Source of the DNA: Maritimibacter sp.
Lineage (GTDB): Bacteria; Pseudomonadota; Alphaproteobacteria; Rhodobacterales; Rhodobacteraceae
Direction of reading: 5' to 3'
NCBI GenBank assembly: GCA_020441225.1
Contig: JAGRMP010000339.1
Span: 1-5,722 of the forward strand
DNA: 5,722 bases
The notes beneath the pieces were generated by a model. That model had not been told where the DNA came from. It worked only from the letters and a program-made list of their open reading frames with translations, and made no database searches. This document shows positions 1-5,515 of this stretch, one piece after another. Within the stretch, counting starts at the first letter, position 1. Each line of letters begins with the position of its first letter. Both the position numbers and the translations under genes were made by a program.

Positions 1-19
1 GAGCTGACCCTGATCCGCA
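1..19. repeat. Terminal direct repeat marking circular closure
   Basis: Bases 1-19 are identical to bases 5704-5722, the last bases of the window. A 19-bp exact repeat at the two extreme ends is what a circular molecule gives when it is linearised with a short overlap. The unit circle would be 5,703 bp. A compact rep, toxin-antitoxin and mob gene set supports a complete plasmid. An open frame also runs from about 5635 through the seam into the gene at 25-522. The second copy is not a separate biological repeat. Confidence 0.9.
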
Positions 20-24
20 AGGAC

Positions 25-522
25 ATGGACCGGCTCCAGCGCACCAGCCTCGACAAGGACGAAGCCGAGGCCCTGCACCAGATCGTGGCCGAAGCGGTCG
101 CGGACATGCGGAAGGCCACCAGAGAGGCACCACAGGCCCTCCAGAGTGCCCTGAAGGCCGACAGGGGGCAGATGGCGCAAAAGGCCACGGAAAGCGCCAC
201 AGAGGCCGCTGAGCGCGTTCTGGGGGATATTCGGGCCCAACTGTCCCAAGAGCGCCAGAAACTCACGCAGGCTGCCGGAGAGGCTCGCAGGCAGGCATGG
301 CGCTATTTCGGCGGGTTCTGGGTCTGGCTGGCCGCCATGCTCGCCACAGGCGTCGTTCTGGGGCTTGTAATCGCCTATGGGATGGAAACGGCCAGGTCGG
401 CGTTCTCGGTCGATGATCTGGTGCGCTACAACTGCGGCCGATCCTGGTTCGGCGGGCAGGTGGTCGAGCAGGAGAACGGATCGAGCTTCTGCGCCTTTTG
501 GATTACACGGCCGGATCAGTGA
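25..522 (+). CDS. Coiled-coil single-pass membrane protein, probable mobilization accessory protein (MobB-like)
   Basis: The 165-residue product has a long charged, alanine-rich helical part (about residues 1-92) likely to form a coiled coil. One hydrophobic membrane segment follows at about 97-119, then a 45-residue tail with cysteines at 137 and 156. There is no signal peptide. This layout resembles membrane-anchored accessory proteins of small mobilizable plasmids (RSF1010 MobB also carries a membrane segment). The function is inferred from shape and from the TraD-like gene just upstream across the seam. The ATG at 25 is doubtful: AAGGA sits only one base before it, and sensible coding continues upstream (ELTLIRKD precedes the Met). 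A good Shine-Dalgarno and GTG at 5674-5689 point into this region, but in a frame that stops after seven codons. The gene may have lost its original start through a one-base change, or it may be started by reinitiation. It converges on the toxin gene. Confidence 0.7.
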   Translation: MDRLQRTSLDKDEAEALHQIVAEAVADMRKATREAPQALQSALKADRGQMAQKATESATEAAERVLGDIRAQLSQERQKLTQAAGEARRQAWRYFGGFWVWLAAMLATGVVLGLVIAYGMETARSAFSVDDLVRYNCGRSWFGGQVVEQENGSSFCAFWITRPDQ

Positions 523-539
523 CTGGGATCACTCCGGCC
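509..539. terminator. Hairpin between convergent genes, candidate bidirectional terminator
   Basis: GGCCGG (509-514) pairs with CCGGCC (534-539), and AGTGA (518-522) pairs with TCACT (529-533) around a six-base loop. A three-base bulge (515-517) interrupts the left arm. The TGA of the membrane protein gene (520-522) and the stop of the toxin gene (complement of 529-531) both lie inside the stem. T-runs after either arm are poor, so intrinsic termination is uncertain. The convergent position makes a transcription-end role likely. Confidence 0.5.
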
Positions 540-837
540 ATTCCTCGTCAGGCCAGTCGCGCGACGTGTGGATCACCCGGACAATCGCCACGGCTTCTTC
601 ACCACTCGCCTGGGTGATCGCATAGGCGAGGATGTAGGGCAGGCGCGTCACGGATTTTTCGTAGGTGCCTGTCACCCGGCCCGGACGCCCGGTCGGCATC
701 TCACCCAGGGCGAAGGCCGTTCTGTCGATGGCATCGGCTACGCGCCGGGCTGCTGATGGGTTGTCGCGGGCGATGTAGGAAACCTGGTCTGCAAGATCGT
801 CCAGCGCCTCGATGGACCAGCGAACCGGTCGGCTCAT
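529..837 (-). CDS. parE: ParE/RelE-family toxin of a type II toxin-antitoxin system
   Basis: The 102-residue protein has the usual ParE/RelE toxin length. It opens with VRWSIEALDDLADQVSYIA, the first strand and helix of the fold, and continues with AARRVADAID. The core G-RPGRVTGTYEKSVTRLPYILAY (about residues 49-72) and the ending VRVIHTSRDWPDEEWP are typical of ParE proteins from alphaproteobacteria. ParE toxins act in the cytoplasm and generally poison DNA gyrase; this target is known for family members and not shown here. The ATG (complement of 835-837) overlaps the antitoxin stop (complement of 834-836) as ATGA, so translation is probably coupled. It would be transcribed from the antitoxin promoter near 1128-1155. 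No truncation is visible. Confidence 0.93.
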   Translation of the reverse strand: MSRPVRWSIEALDDLADQVSYIARDNPSAARRVADAIDRTAFALGEMPTGRPGRVTGTYEKSVTRLPYILAYAITQASGEEAVAIVRVIHTSRDWPDEEWPE

Positions 838-1094
838 GCGGTGCCGCCTGCCGCATCCTCAATCGCCTGCCGCACGGATGCCATGGCATCTTCGTGGCTG
901 ACTGTCCGACCGGCTTCCACATCCGCAAGCCCGCGCTCGATGCCTTCGATGATTGCCAGTTCGCGATCCACGTAGGCTTCCACCGCCTCGGCCGCGAGGA
1001 AGGATCGGCTGCGGCGTGTTCCATCCGCCAATCTCCCCAGCTTTGCCTTCAACTGCGGATCGAGCCGGATCGTCATGGTGGTGCTGGTGGTCAT
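834..1094 (-). CDS. parD: ParD-family ribbon-helix-helix antitoxin
   Basis: The protein has 86 residues. Residues 6-46 form a ribbon-helix-helix DNA-binding unit: strand TMTIRLD, helix PQLKAKLGRLAD, a turn with TRRSRS, then helix FLAAEAVEAYVD. The C-terminal half (IEGIERGLADVEAGRTVSHEDAMASVRQAI) is the toxin-binding, protease-sensitive tail seen in ParD/CopG antitoxins. The start at 1094 is preferred because the ribbon begins just after it and GAGAAAG lies upstream. The open frame runs back to 1244, but those extra 50 residues would cross the predicted promoter and operator. The protein should neutralise ParE and repress its own operon at the palindrome at 1113-1132. The pair serves as an addiction module beside the origin. 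Confidence 0.93.
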   Translation of the reverse strand: MTTSTTMTIRLDPQLKAKLGRLADGTRRSRSFLAAEAVEAYVDRELAIIEGIERGLADVEAGRTVSHEDAMASVRQAIEDAAGGTA

Positions 1095-1112
1095 AGGCCG
1101 TTCTTTCTCAGC

Positions 1113-1132
1113 ATGTGTACATTCGAACACAT
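1113..1132. promoter_or_regulatory. Inverted repeat, likely ParD operator
   Basis: ATGTGT (1113-1118) and ACACAT (1127-1132) are perfect inverted arms around eight bases; seven of ten base pairs match over the whole 20-bp element. It lies 19 bp upstream of the antitoxin start and overlaps the predicted -10 box. This is the normal site for autorepression by a ribbon-helix-helix antitoxin. Confidence 0.65.
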
Positions 1133-1155
1133 AGACCATTCCGAAATTTTTGCAA
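1128..1155 (-). promoter_or_regulatory. Predicted parDE promoter
   Basis: Read on the minus strand, TTGCAA (complement of 1150-1155) serves as the -35 and TATGTG (complement of 1128-1133) as the -10, with a 16-bp spacer. The -10 lies within the inverted repeat, so an antitoxin bound there would block RNA polymerase. Start-site mapping has not been done; the call rests on consensus match and position. Confidence 0.5.
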
Positions 1156-1255
1156 AGAGCCAGATCGGCCAAACCCCTAGTGTTAATAGTGTTACCTACG
1201 GAGTATGTTACGGAGCCGAAAATCGCCCTTAACTCACTGGTCAAGAAACAGGAAA

Positions 1256-1264
1256 TTATCCACA
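1256..1264 (+). promoter_or_regulatory. DnaA box
   Basis: TTATCCACA matches the strict consensus DnaA-binding box. It ends one base before the first iteron, so DnaA and RepA would bind side by side. Confidence 0.85.
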
Positions 1265-1330
1265 GGGTTCCGAAACTAACGAATCTGGGTTCCGAAACTA
1301 ACGAATCTGGGTTCCGAAACTAACGAACGG
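1265..1330 (+). repeat. Three tandem 22-bp iterons
   Basis: Copies lie at 1265-1286, 1287-1308 and 1309-1330. The first two are identical; the third differs only in its last three bases. The 22-bp spacing is about two helical turns, placing all copies on one DNA face. The core is GGGTTCC, five bases, then TAACGAA. These are the presumed RepA-binding sites for initiation and copy control. Confidence 0.92.
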
Positions 1331-1345
1331 ATTTAGCTCCAAGGC

Positions 1346-1416
1346 GGGGTCCTGATATAACGAACTTGACGAGCCTGTCGGCCTGGCCGATGGTGGGTTC
1401 CTGATGTAACGAACTT
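1346..1416 (+). repeat. Two diverged iterons preceding rep
   Basis: Elements at 1346-1367 and 1395-1416 match each other at 20 of 22 positions. They keep the iteron core ends (GGG-TCC and TAACGAA) but carry TGATG or TGATA between them in place of GAAAC. They are spaced, not tandem, and the second ends 15 bp before the rep ATG. This suggests a second class of RepA site used for autorepression of rep. Confidence 0.75.
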
Positions 1417-1431
1417 TGCTAGGCCGAACGG

Positions 1432-2442
1432 ATGCCCCTACTCCCCGACAGACACCCCCAGAAGGACTTCTTCATCCTCGACATCTCCGATGTGGTGCCG
1501 AAGGACGATATGGCCTCGATGGAGCATCCCCTGTTCTCGCTTGCCACCAAGCCCGACATGCGCCACCTCGAATATCGCGGTGGCGACAACCGGCTGAAAA
1601 TCGTGCCGTCTGGGGCCGGGCTGCCTACGATCTTCGACAAGGACATTCTGATCTTCTGCGTGAGCCAACTCATGCATCGCAAGAACCGGGGCGAGAAGAT
1701 CGGCAAACGGGTGCGTTTCAGCGCCCGCGAGCTGATGATTACCACCAACCGCAAGACGGGCGGGGTTGAGTATCAGCGCCTGGAACAAGCCTTTCAGAGG
1801 CTCATGGGCACAACCTTCCAGACCGATATTCAGACAGGCAACAAGCGCGAGACGCGCTTTTTCAGCCTGCTGGAATCGGGCAGCGGGTTCGTCATGAAAG
1901 AGGAAGGCAAGTGGCGGCTCGACTACTGCGAGGTGATCCTATCCGACTGGGTGATGCGCGCGATCGAGGGCGACGAGGTCGTGACGATCTCGAACGACTA
2001 TTTCCGCCTGCGCCGCCCGCTGGAACGCCGCCTGTATGAGATCGGCCGCAAGCATTGTGGGGGCCAGCCGAAATGGCAGATCGGTCTCGCCAAGCTTCAG
2101 GAAAAGACCGGCAGCAACGCCCCCCTGAAGAAGTTCCGGCTGAACATCCGTCAGATCATCGAGGACAATCACACGCCGTTCTATCGCATGGAGCTGACCA
2201 CAGACGACCTGGTGATCTTCCGCCCGCGTTCTCCCAAGAGCGAACTCCTGCCCGAAATCACACTTCCGGAGTGGGCCGAGGACAAGGCAAGGAACATCGC
2301 CGGGGAGAAGGGCCGGGATTACTACGCCCTGCGCTCTGACTGGCTGGCATTCGCGCAGGCGGAAACGGCCAAGGGCAATCCGCCTAAAAAGGCTGCTGCT
2401 GCGTTTTTGGCCTACTGCAAGAAACAAAAATCTCTTAGGTGA
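1432..2442 (+). CDS. repA: Plasmid replication initiator RepA (RPA family)
   Basis: The 336-residue protein has the length and signature of the RPA replication initiators of alphaproteobacterial plasmids (I would expect PF10134/COG5534). Recognisable blocks are LLPDRHPQKDFFILDI near the N-terminus, DDMASMEHPLFSL (about residues 25-37), GLPTIFDKDILIFCVSQLMHRKNRG (about 63-87), RFSARELMITTNR, and LRRPLERRLYEIGRKHCG in the middle. A typical C-terminal segment follows, with SDWLAFAQAETAKGNPPKKAAAAFLAYCKK. The protein should bind the iterons upstream and recruit host DnaA and helicase. The ATG at 1432 is chosen because the conserved N-terminal block starts at once. No strong Shine-Dalgarno is seen, which suggests low expression. 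The gene appears intact. Confidence 0.95.
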   Translation: MPLLPDRHPQKDFFILDISDVVPKDDMASMEHPLFSLATKPDMRHLEYRGGDNRLKIVPSGAGLPTIFDKDILIFCVSQLMHRKNRGEKIGKRVRFSARELMITTNRKTGGVEYQRLEQAFQRLMGTTFQTDIQTGNKRETRFFSLLESGSGFVMKEEGKWRLDYCEVILSDWVMRAIEGDEVVTISNDYFRLRRPLERRLYEIGRKHCGGQPKWQIGLAKLQEKTGSNAPLKKFRLNIRQIIEDNHTPFYRMELTTDDLVIFRPRSPKSELLPEITLPEWAEDKARNIAGEKGRDYYALRSDWLAFAQAETAKGNPPKKAAAAFLAYCKKQKSLR

Positions 2443-2450
2443 AAAGAGAT
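2421..2450 (-). terminator. Weak intrinsic terminator for the leftward cargo genes
   Basis: Inverted arms ATCTCTT (2430-2436) and AAGAGAT (2444-2450) enclose seven bases. On the minus strand the hairpin is followed by TTTTGTTTC (complement of 2421-2429), so it suits transcripts arriving from the gene that ends at 2525. The stem has only two G-C pairs. It overlaps the rep 3' end, whose stop is at 2440-2442. Confidence 0.45.
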
Positions 2451-2524
2451 AGCGTAAAACAATGCGTCATGAAGCGATCTATTTCTACACCAGAATTTAC
2501 ACCCAAGTTGGCCAGATAGCAGCG

Positions 2525-3400
2525 CTAGCTCTGTCGAGAATCGCGCCAGTATTCCTCGGATTCCACCAGATCCCCATTTTCCGTAGTGACGTATAGAAAG
2601 CCGTCTCGAACCTCACCGAGTTTGCCGTATTTTGAACTGGTGATCTCAAAATCGTTCAAGGTCACGCGGCCATCGCTATCACGACTTGACGACACATTGA
2701 CGTTGACACCGAAGTCACGGGCAAGCTCAGCTGCGGCTATGTCGAATTTCATGCCCCACACTTTCCGATCATGCGCCTGTTTGTCAGTCGCCATTCGTTG
2801 TTCTTCGGAGCTAAGTTTCGCTAATGCAGCCTGGGCTTCACTAGGCTCATAATTGTTCCAGCTATAGCGAGAGCCATGGCCATCCTCGTTCGCTCTTGGA
2901 ACCGTAACAAAATCAATTGCGCGGTTCGCCAATTTTGCACGGCCCGCAAAGTCGCTAATGAGACCGCCCAACTCACCAAGTGCGTCTTCGCGGGTCTTGT
3001 ATCCTGCTTCACCCGGTTGTTGGCGACTTGCCATTCCATGCGCAATCGAGAGGCCCGTCGTCATGCAGTTGCGATAGCCGAACTCGGCTTGGAACTTGTT
3101 GCTCGCAGCCTGGCGTGCCTGGGACGCCTCTCGGAGCTTGGCCCTTTGGGCTGCATCCGTGTACTTCCTGACCTGCTCTGCAATGGCGCGGTCCTCTGCG
3201 GTTTGCGGGTTTCGAAGTCGTTCCTCCGAGACCAGAAAACGAGATGTGGTTGCTGGCTCAGAAGGCGGCGCGGCGCGCGGCGAATCGCCCGTCGCGGCTT
3301 TTGACGCGCCATCAAAGATCTTTGGTTTGGGGAATGTACCTGCATTCCCCTGCGTAAAAAGGGTCAATGTGTGCTGACCGATTGATTGATTGACAAGCAT
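2525..3400 (-). CDS. Unrecognised 291-residue protein, cargo gene
   Basis: I do not recognise this family. The ATG at 3400 is supported by GGAGGT (complement of 3411-3416), ten bases upstream. Residues 1-55 are low in charge and rich in Thr, Pro and Ala, probably flexible. Residues 57-106 are a charged helix (EERLRNPQTAEDRAIAEQVRKY, then repeated Ala/Arg/Gln). Residues 107-165 contain CMTTGLSIAHGM and a helical stretch; 185-230 form another Ala/Glu helix (SEAQAALAKLSSEEQRM). The C-terminus (about 231-285) looks beta-rich, with VTLNDFEITSS and GFLYVTTENGDLVESEEYW. There is one cysteine (112), no signal peptide and no membrane segment. It lies 152 bp downstream of the RTX gene on the same strand and shares its lower GC, so the two probably arrived together. 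A partner role is possible but unproven. The reading frame is intact and natural-looking, so I am confident it is a gene. Confidence 0.8.
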   Translation of the reverse strand: MLVNQSIGQHTLTLFTQGNAGTFPKPKIFDGASKAATGDSPRAAPPSEPATTSRFLVSEERLRNPQTAEDRAIAEQVRKYTDAAQRAKLREASQARQAASNKFQAEFGYRNCMTTGLSIAHGMASRQQPGEAGYKTREDALGELGGLISDFAGRAKLANRAIDFVTVPRANEDGHGSRYSWNNYEPSEAQAALAKLSSEEQRMATDKQAHDRKVWGMKFDIAAAELARDFGVNVNVSSSRDSDGRVTLNDFEITSSKYGKLGEVRDGFLYVTTENGDLVESEEYWRDSRQS

Positions 3401-3552
3401 GGCCTACGCGACCTCCAAATATCTTTAGAGCCTCACGAGCCTCCCCCCCGAGAGGTTAAGATACCGTAATATTCAGCAGGCCATATAGAACGTATTTTCT
3501 TCAGTTGGATCCGTCTGAATGGGTGCCGTCACCTCAAAGGGCATACATATTT
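3401..3552. other. Intergenic region between the two cargo genes
   Basis: These 152 bases hold the Shine-Dalgarno of the 291-residue gene at 3411-3416, a run of seven C at 3443-3449 and an AT-rich part around 3455-3500 that could carry its promoter. I cannot assign convincing -35 and -10 boxes, and I see no clear terminator for the RTX gene. The two genes could be read from one transcript or separately. Confidence 0.4.
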
Positions 3553-4311
3553 TTATATGAAATCGAAATCCGCGTTTGTAAGGTTGACGATATCGAAGCT
3601 CTCAAGAATGATCGTCGTGCTGTCGATCTCGATCTTGGCGTCTCCTGCGACGTTAGTGATTGTCAGGTCGGAAATATCCGTGGCCGATGTATTCTCTAGG
3701 CGGATCAAATCGGTGCCATCGACAAAATCTAGAACAGTATCTTCGCCGTCATTATCTCGAAAAACGAAAGTATCTGCACCAGTACCGCCTTCAAGCGTAT
3801 CGTCGCCACCCTCGCCCTCTAAGACATCATCACCGCCGCGACCGTTTATGTAGTCATTGCCCTGGCTGCCCCAAATCGTGTCATCACCTGTTTTGCTCCC
3901 ACGAATCTCATCGATATCGACCAACGTAGTCGAACTGAAATCCATGCTCCCATTTATTTCGATCACCGCGTCTTTGATGTCGTTGTTCTCGATACGTTCG
4001 ATGCTCGACATGCTGTCGATTTTCAGGAGGCTGTAGTAGGCATAAGAGCTAACATTTTCGATCGAGATCGTATCAGTGCCGGAACCGCCGCTGAACGTAT
4101 CCCAGCCATCGACACCGTGAATGATGAATGTGTCATCTCCGTCGCCTCCGGACAGATAGTCATCTTCAAGTCCGCCATAAATGGTGTCGTTGCCACCACC
4201 TCCCATCAAAAAGTCTTCCCCAAGCCCACTGTTGGGGCCTCCGCTGATATAGTCGGCGGAGCCTGATCCAACGATAAAATCGTCACCGGTAGTCCCTATG
4301 TAAGTTCCCAT
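3553..4311 (-). CDS. RTX (hemolysin-type) calcium-binding repeat protein, likely type I secreted
   Basis: The 252-residue acidic protein holds two blocks of RTX nonapeptides (GGxGxDxUx). Block one spans about residues 8-80 (GTTGDDFIVGSGSADYISGG, GGGGNDTIYGG, GGDGDDTF, GGSGTDTI). Block two spans about 138-183 (GDDTIWGSQGNDYINGRGG, GGDDTLEGGTGADTFVF). The repeats fold into calcium-loaded beta rolls outside the cell. The ending, with GEDTVLDFVDGTDLIRLEN and the terminal LTNADFDFI, resembles the C-terminal type I secretion region of alphaproteobacterial RTX proteins. No cysteine and no enzymatic domain are seen; residues 84-137 between the blocks are unassigned. A GTG at 4350 would add 13 residues, but the ATG at 4311 has GGGAG seven bases upstream and is preferred. 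A minus-strand TATAAT lies at 4375-4380. No ABC exporter, membrane fusion protein or activating acyltransferase is encoded here, so export would depend on another replicon. Confidence 0.9.
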   Translation of the reverse strand: MGTYIGTTGDDFIVGSGSADYISGGPNSGLGEDFLMGGGGNDTIYGGLEDDYLSGGDGDDTFIIHGVDGWDTFSGGSGTDTISIENVSSYAYYSLLKIDSMSSIERIENNDIKDAVIEINGSMDFSSTTLVDIDEIRGSKTGDDTIWGSQGNDYINGRGGDDVLEGEGGDDTLEGGTGADTFVFRDNDGEDTVLDFVDGTDLIRLENTSATDISDLTITNVAGDAKIEIDSTTIILESFDIVNLTNADFDFI

Positions 4312-4374
4312 CGAGCTTCTCCCTTGGGCTATGAGAACCGAAGAGTTCACACGCGAAAGTTAATGGATCGTTAA

Positions 4375-4380
4375 ATTATA
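4375..4380 (-). promoter_or_regulatory. -10 box of the RTX gene promoter
   Basis: The complement of 4375-4380 is a perfect TATAAT, 64 bp upstream of the chosen RTX start, in an AT-rich patch. The -35 position (about 4398-4403, TCCGCC) does not match consensus, so the promoter may be weak or need an activator. Confidence 0.45.
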
Positions 4381-4436
4381 TGGAGGTTTGGGATTACGGC
4401 GGATTCTGGCACAGCACCGGAAACGAACGTGTCGAA

Positions 4437-4874
4437 CTAACCCACCAAACGCGACCAGAAGCTGCGCTTTACAGGAACCTCGACTTTTTCGCGCTGATCG
4501 GTCAGCAGCGCGTTCAGACGCACCCGTTCGGTCTCAGCTCCATCCAGGCGGACGCGCAAATCCTCGATCTGATCGACGAGCTGGCCGCGCTCCCGATCAC
4601 GCTCGGCAGTCATGGCGTCAATCCGCTCCCGTAGCATCTTAACTTCGACGTTCAAGGCACTGTTTTCCTGCGTTTCCAGTGGGGTTTTATCTTGGCTTTC
4701 TGATCCGTTCGAAAACGGGTTCGCCGACATCCACCTGGAAAGCTCTGACGGATCAATTTGCCAGCGTCCCTTGTCGTCTTTCTCCGCAGAAATACCCCCA
4801 GAATTAAGGGCTTTCGATAGAGTTCCCTTCGACCGCTTCGCGGTCTTCGCCGCCTGTCCAAGTGTCAGTTTCAT
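4437..4874 (-). CDS. Helix-turn-helix and coiled-coil DNA-binding protein of plasmid backbone
   Basis: The 145-residue protein begins with a winged-helix unit of the MerR/excisionase type (about residues 3-50): LTLGQAAKTAKRSKGTLSKAL is the helix-turn-helix, followed by ISAEKDDKGRWQIDPSELSRWM as wing and last helix. A polar linker (51-75) leads to a coiled coil (about 76-130, EVKMLRERIDAMTAERDRERG and on). The C-terminal KRSFWSRLVG is an ending I recall from this kind of protein on small proteobacterial plasmids. Such proteins are often left as hypothetical or loosely named; a role in plasmid maintenance or gene control is an inference, loosely like KfrA. The ATG at 4874 follows AGGCGGA. Inverted 9-bp repeats flank its upstream region, suggesting autoregulation. 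It lies between the cargo and the mob remnant. Confidence 0.82.
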   Translation of the reverse strand: MKLTLGQAAKTAKRSKGTLSKALNSGGISAEKDDKGRWQIDPSELSRWMSANPFSNGSESQDKTPLETQENSALNVEVKMLRERIDAMTAERDRERGQLVDQIEDLRVRLDGAETERVRLNALLTDQREKVEVPVKRSFWSRLVG

Positions 4875-4948
4875 AGTGTTTCCGCCTGTATTCTACGGGG
4901 TTTCCCTTTGGTTTTATTACTGTTCACAATACACACATTGGAAACACT
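4875..4948 (-). promoter_or_regulatory. Promoter and operator-like repeats of the HTH gene
   Basis: AGTGTTTCC (4875-4883) and its exact reverse complement GGAAACACT (4940-4948) bracket the upstream region; a further partial copy, GTTTCC, lies at 4900-4905. On the minus strand a possible promoter is TTGGTG (complement of 4949-4954), 17 bp, then TATTGT (complement of 4926-4931). The distal arm would fall in the spacer and the proximal arm next to the ATG. This suits autorepression by the encoded DNA-binding protein with a looping dimer. The promoter call is weaker than the repeats. Confidence 0.5.
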
Positions 4949-4981
4949 CACCAAGTCGCCTGAGACGCCGAACCGTGAGAA

Positions 4982-5024
4982 AGGCCCAAGCCATGGGCCT
5001 TTCTATAGCCCATGGCTTGGGCCT
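4982..5024 (-). terminator. Strong hairpin, 17-bp perfect arms, terminator of the mob-remnant gene
   Basis: AGGCCCAAGCCATGGGC (4982-4998) is exactly inverted at 5008-5024 around a nine-base loop. The stop codon of the leftward gene (complement of 5003-5005) lies in the loop. On the minus strand the stem is followed by TTCTC, a modest T-run, so it most likely ends transcripts of that gene before the HTH promoter. Each arm holds CCATGG and can also fold on itself, so other roles such as protein binding or cruciform formation are possible. Confidence 0.65.
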
Positions 5025-5515
5025 CGGTCGCGCTCGGCGATGCTGTCCACCTCACGCTCGATCTCCTTCTGACGTTCCAGCTCCCGTTCCCGCGCCGCGT
5101 CCTCTGCAACCTGCCGTTCCTCGGCCTCGCGCCCTTCGCGCAGTGCTGCCGCACGGTCTGCCAGTTCCTCCCGGTCGATCCCCGTTGCCGCCTCGCGCAG
5201 CCGCGCCGCGAACGCCTGCGGCGTCTCCCGCTCCGGTTCCCGCGCGGCGGTCTCCTGCCCCGCCTCTCGGCCCTGATGGGCGTCCCACGCCTCCCGCATC
5301 CGCGCGGCAAGCTCGCGTCGGTCGGGGTCCTGGTCTCGGCCATCACGGCCCCCGGCAAGCGCCAGCTCGGATTGCCCCGGCCCCAACACCCGCTCCGCCG
5401 CCCGGTCCAGCCAGTCGCGGACGTGGACCGCCAGCTCGCGGGCAACCTCCATGACCTCGGCGGCACGGGCCTTGGCCTCGTGCCAGAAGGCCAGCGAAAC
5501 CCGCCGCAAGATCAT
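5003..5515 (-). CDS. Charged helical protein resembling a relaxase (MobA/TraA) C-terminal tail, probably a remnant
   Basis: The 170-residue product is nearly all Glu, Arg and Ala-rich helix, with HEAKARAAEVMEVARELAVHV near the start, EELADRAAALREGREAEER near 116-134 and the ending ERELERQKEIEREVDSIAERDRGPSHGL. Long Arg/Glu tails that end in a motif like RDRG are common at the C-terminus of MobA/TraA relaxases of alphaproteobacterial plasmids. No catalytic tyrosine region or HUH histidine triad is present here or anywhere in the window, so the enzyme part seems lost. The start is unsure: ATG at 5515 keeps all of the coding-like stretch but has no Shine-Dalgarno; ATG at 5452 is an alternative (149 residues); the frame stays open to 5668 as antisense of the TraD-like gene. 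With the 5515 start it overlaps that gene head to head by 65 bp, which is odd and fits a deletion junction. It could also be a genuine small mob protein. Confidence 0.55.
   Translation of the reverse strand: MILRRVSLAFWHEAKARAAEVMEVARELAVHVRDWLDRAAERVLGPGQSELALAGGRDGRDQDPDRRELAARMREAWDAHQGREAGQETAAREPERETPQAFAARLREAATGIDREELADRAAALREGREAEERQVAEDAARERELERQKEIEREVDSIAERDRGPSHGL

Larger units (their letters stand above)
1179..1416 (+). other. Replication origin (iteron-type oriV)
   Basis: This stretch lies in the 337-bp region without a gene between parD and rep. From left to right it holds an AT-rich segment with short direct repeats (AGTGTTA at 1179 and 1188; TACGGAG at 1197 and 1209), a consensus DnaA box (1256-1264), three tandem iterons (1265-1330) and two diverged iterons (1346-1367, 1395-1416). 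This is the standard order for a theta-replicating, Rep-controlled origin: melting region, DnaA site, then Rep-binding repeats just upstream of rep. A possible -35 (TTGACG, 1366-1371) for rep lies between the last two iterons, but its -10 partner (about 1389-1394, GATGGT) is poor. Confidence 0.85.

Noticed and set aside
1095..1244. N-terminal extension of the ParD antitoxin to 1244
   Set aside because: It would cross the predicted promoter and operator; the ribbon-helix-helix fold starts right after the Met at 1094, which has a Shine-Dalgarno.
1265..1330. CRISPR array
   Set aside because: The 22-bp repeats abut with no spacers and sit by a DnaA box and a rep gene, so they are iterons.
1939..2427. 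Minus-strand 162-codon frame inside rep
   Set aside because: Antisense shadow of a confidently identified replication gene.
2876..3304. Plus-strand 142-codon frame opposite the 291-residue gene
   Set aside because: Cysteine- and arginine-rich composition and no ribosome binding site; the minus-strand gene has a strong Shine-Dalgarno and balanced composition.
4380..4634. Plus-strand frame starting just after TATATGGAGG
   Set aside because: Apart from its first 57 bases it is antisense to the HTH protein gene, including its coiled-coil part, and there is no recognisable product.
4612..5454. Long plus-strand frame of 280 codons, rich in Pro, Arg and Ala in its second half
   Set aside because: It is antisense to the HTH gene and the mob-tail gene; the Pro/Ala/Arg bias is what GC-rich Arg/Glu/Ala codons give when read backwards.
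4948..5466. Minus-strand frame of 172 codons running through the 17-bp-arm hairpin
   Set aside because: It is very Arg/Gly/Ser-rich and out of frame with the natural Glu/Arg/Ala helical protein at 5003-5515.
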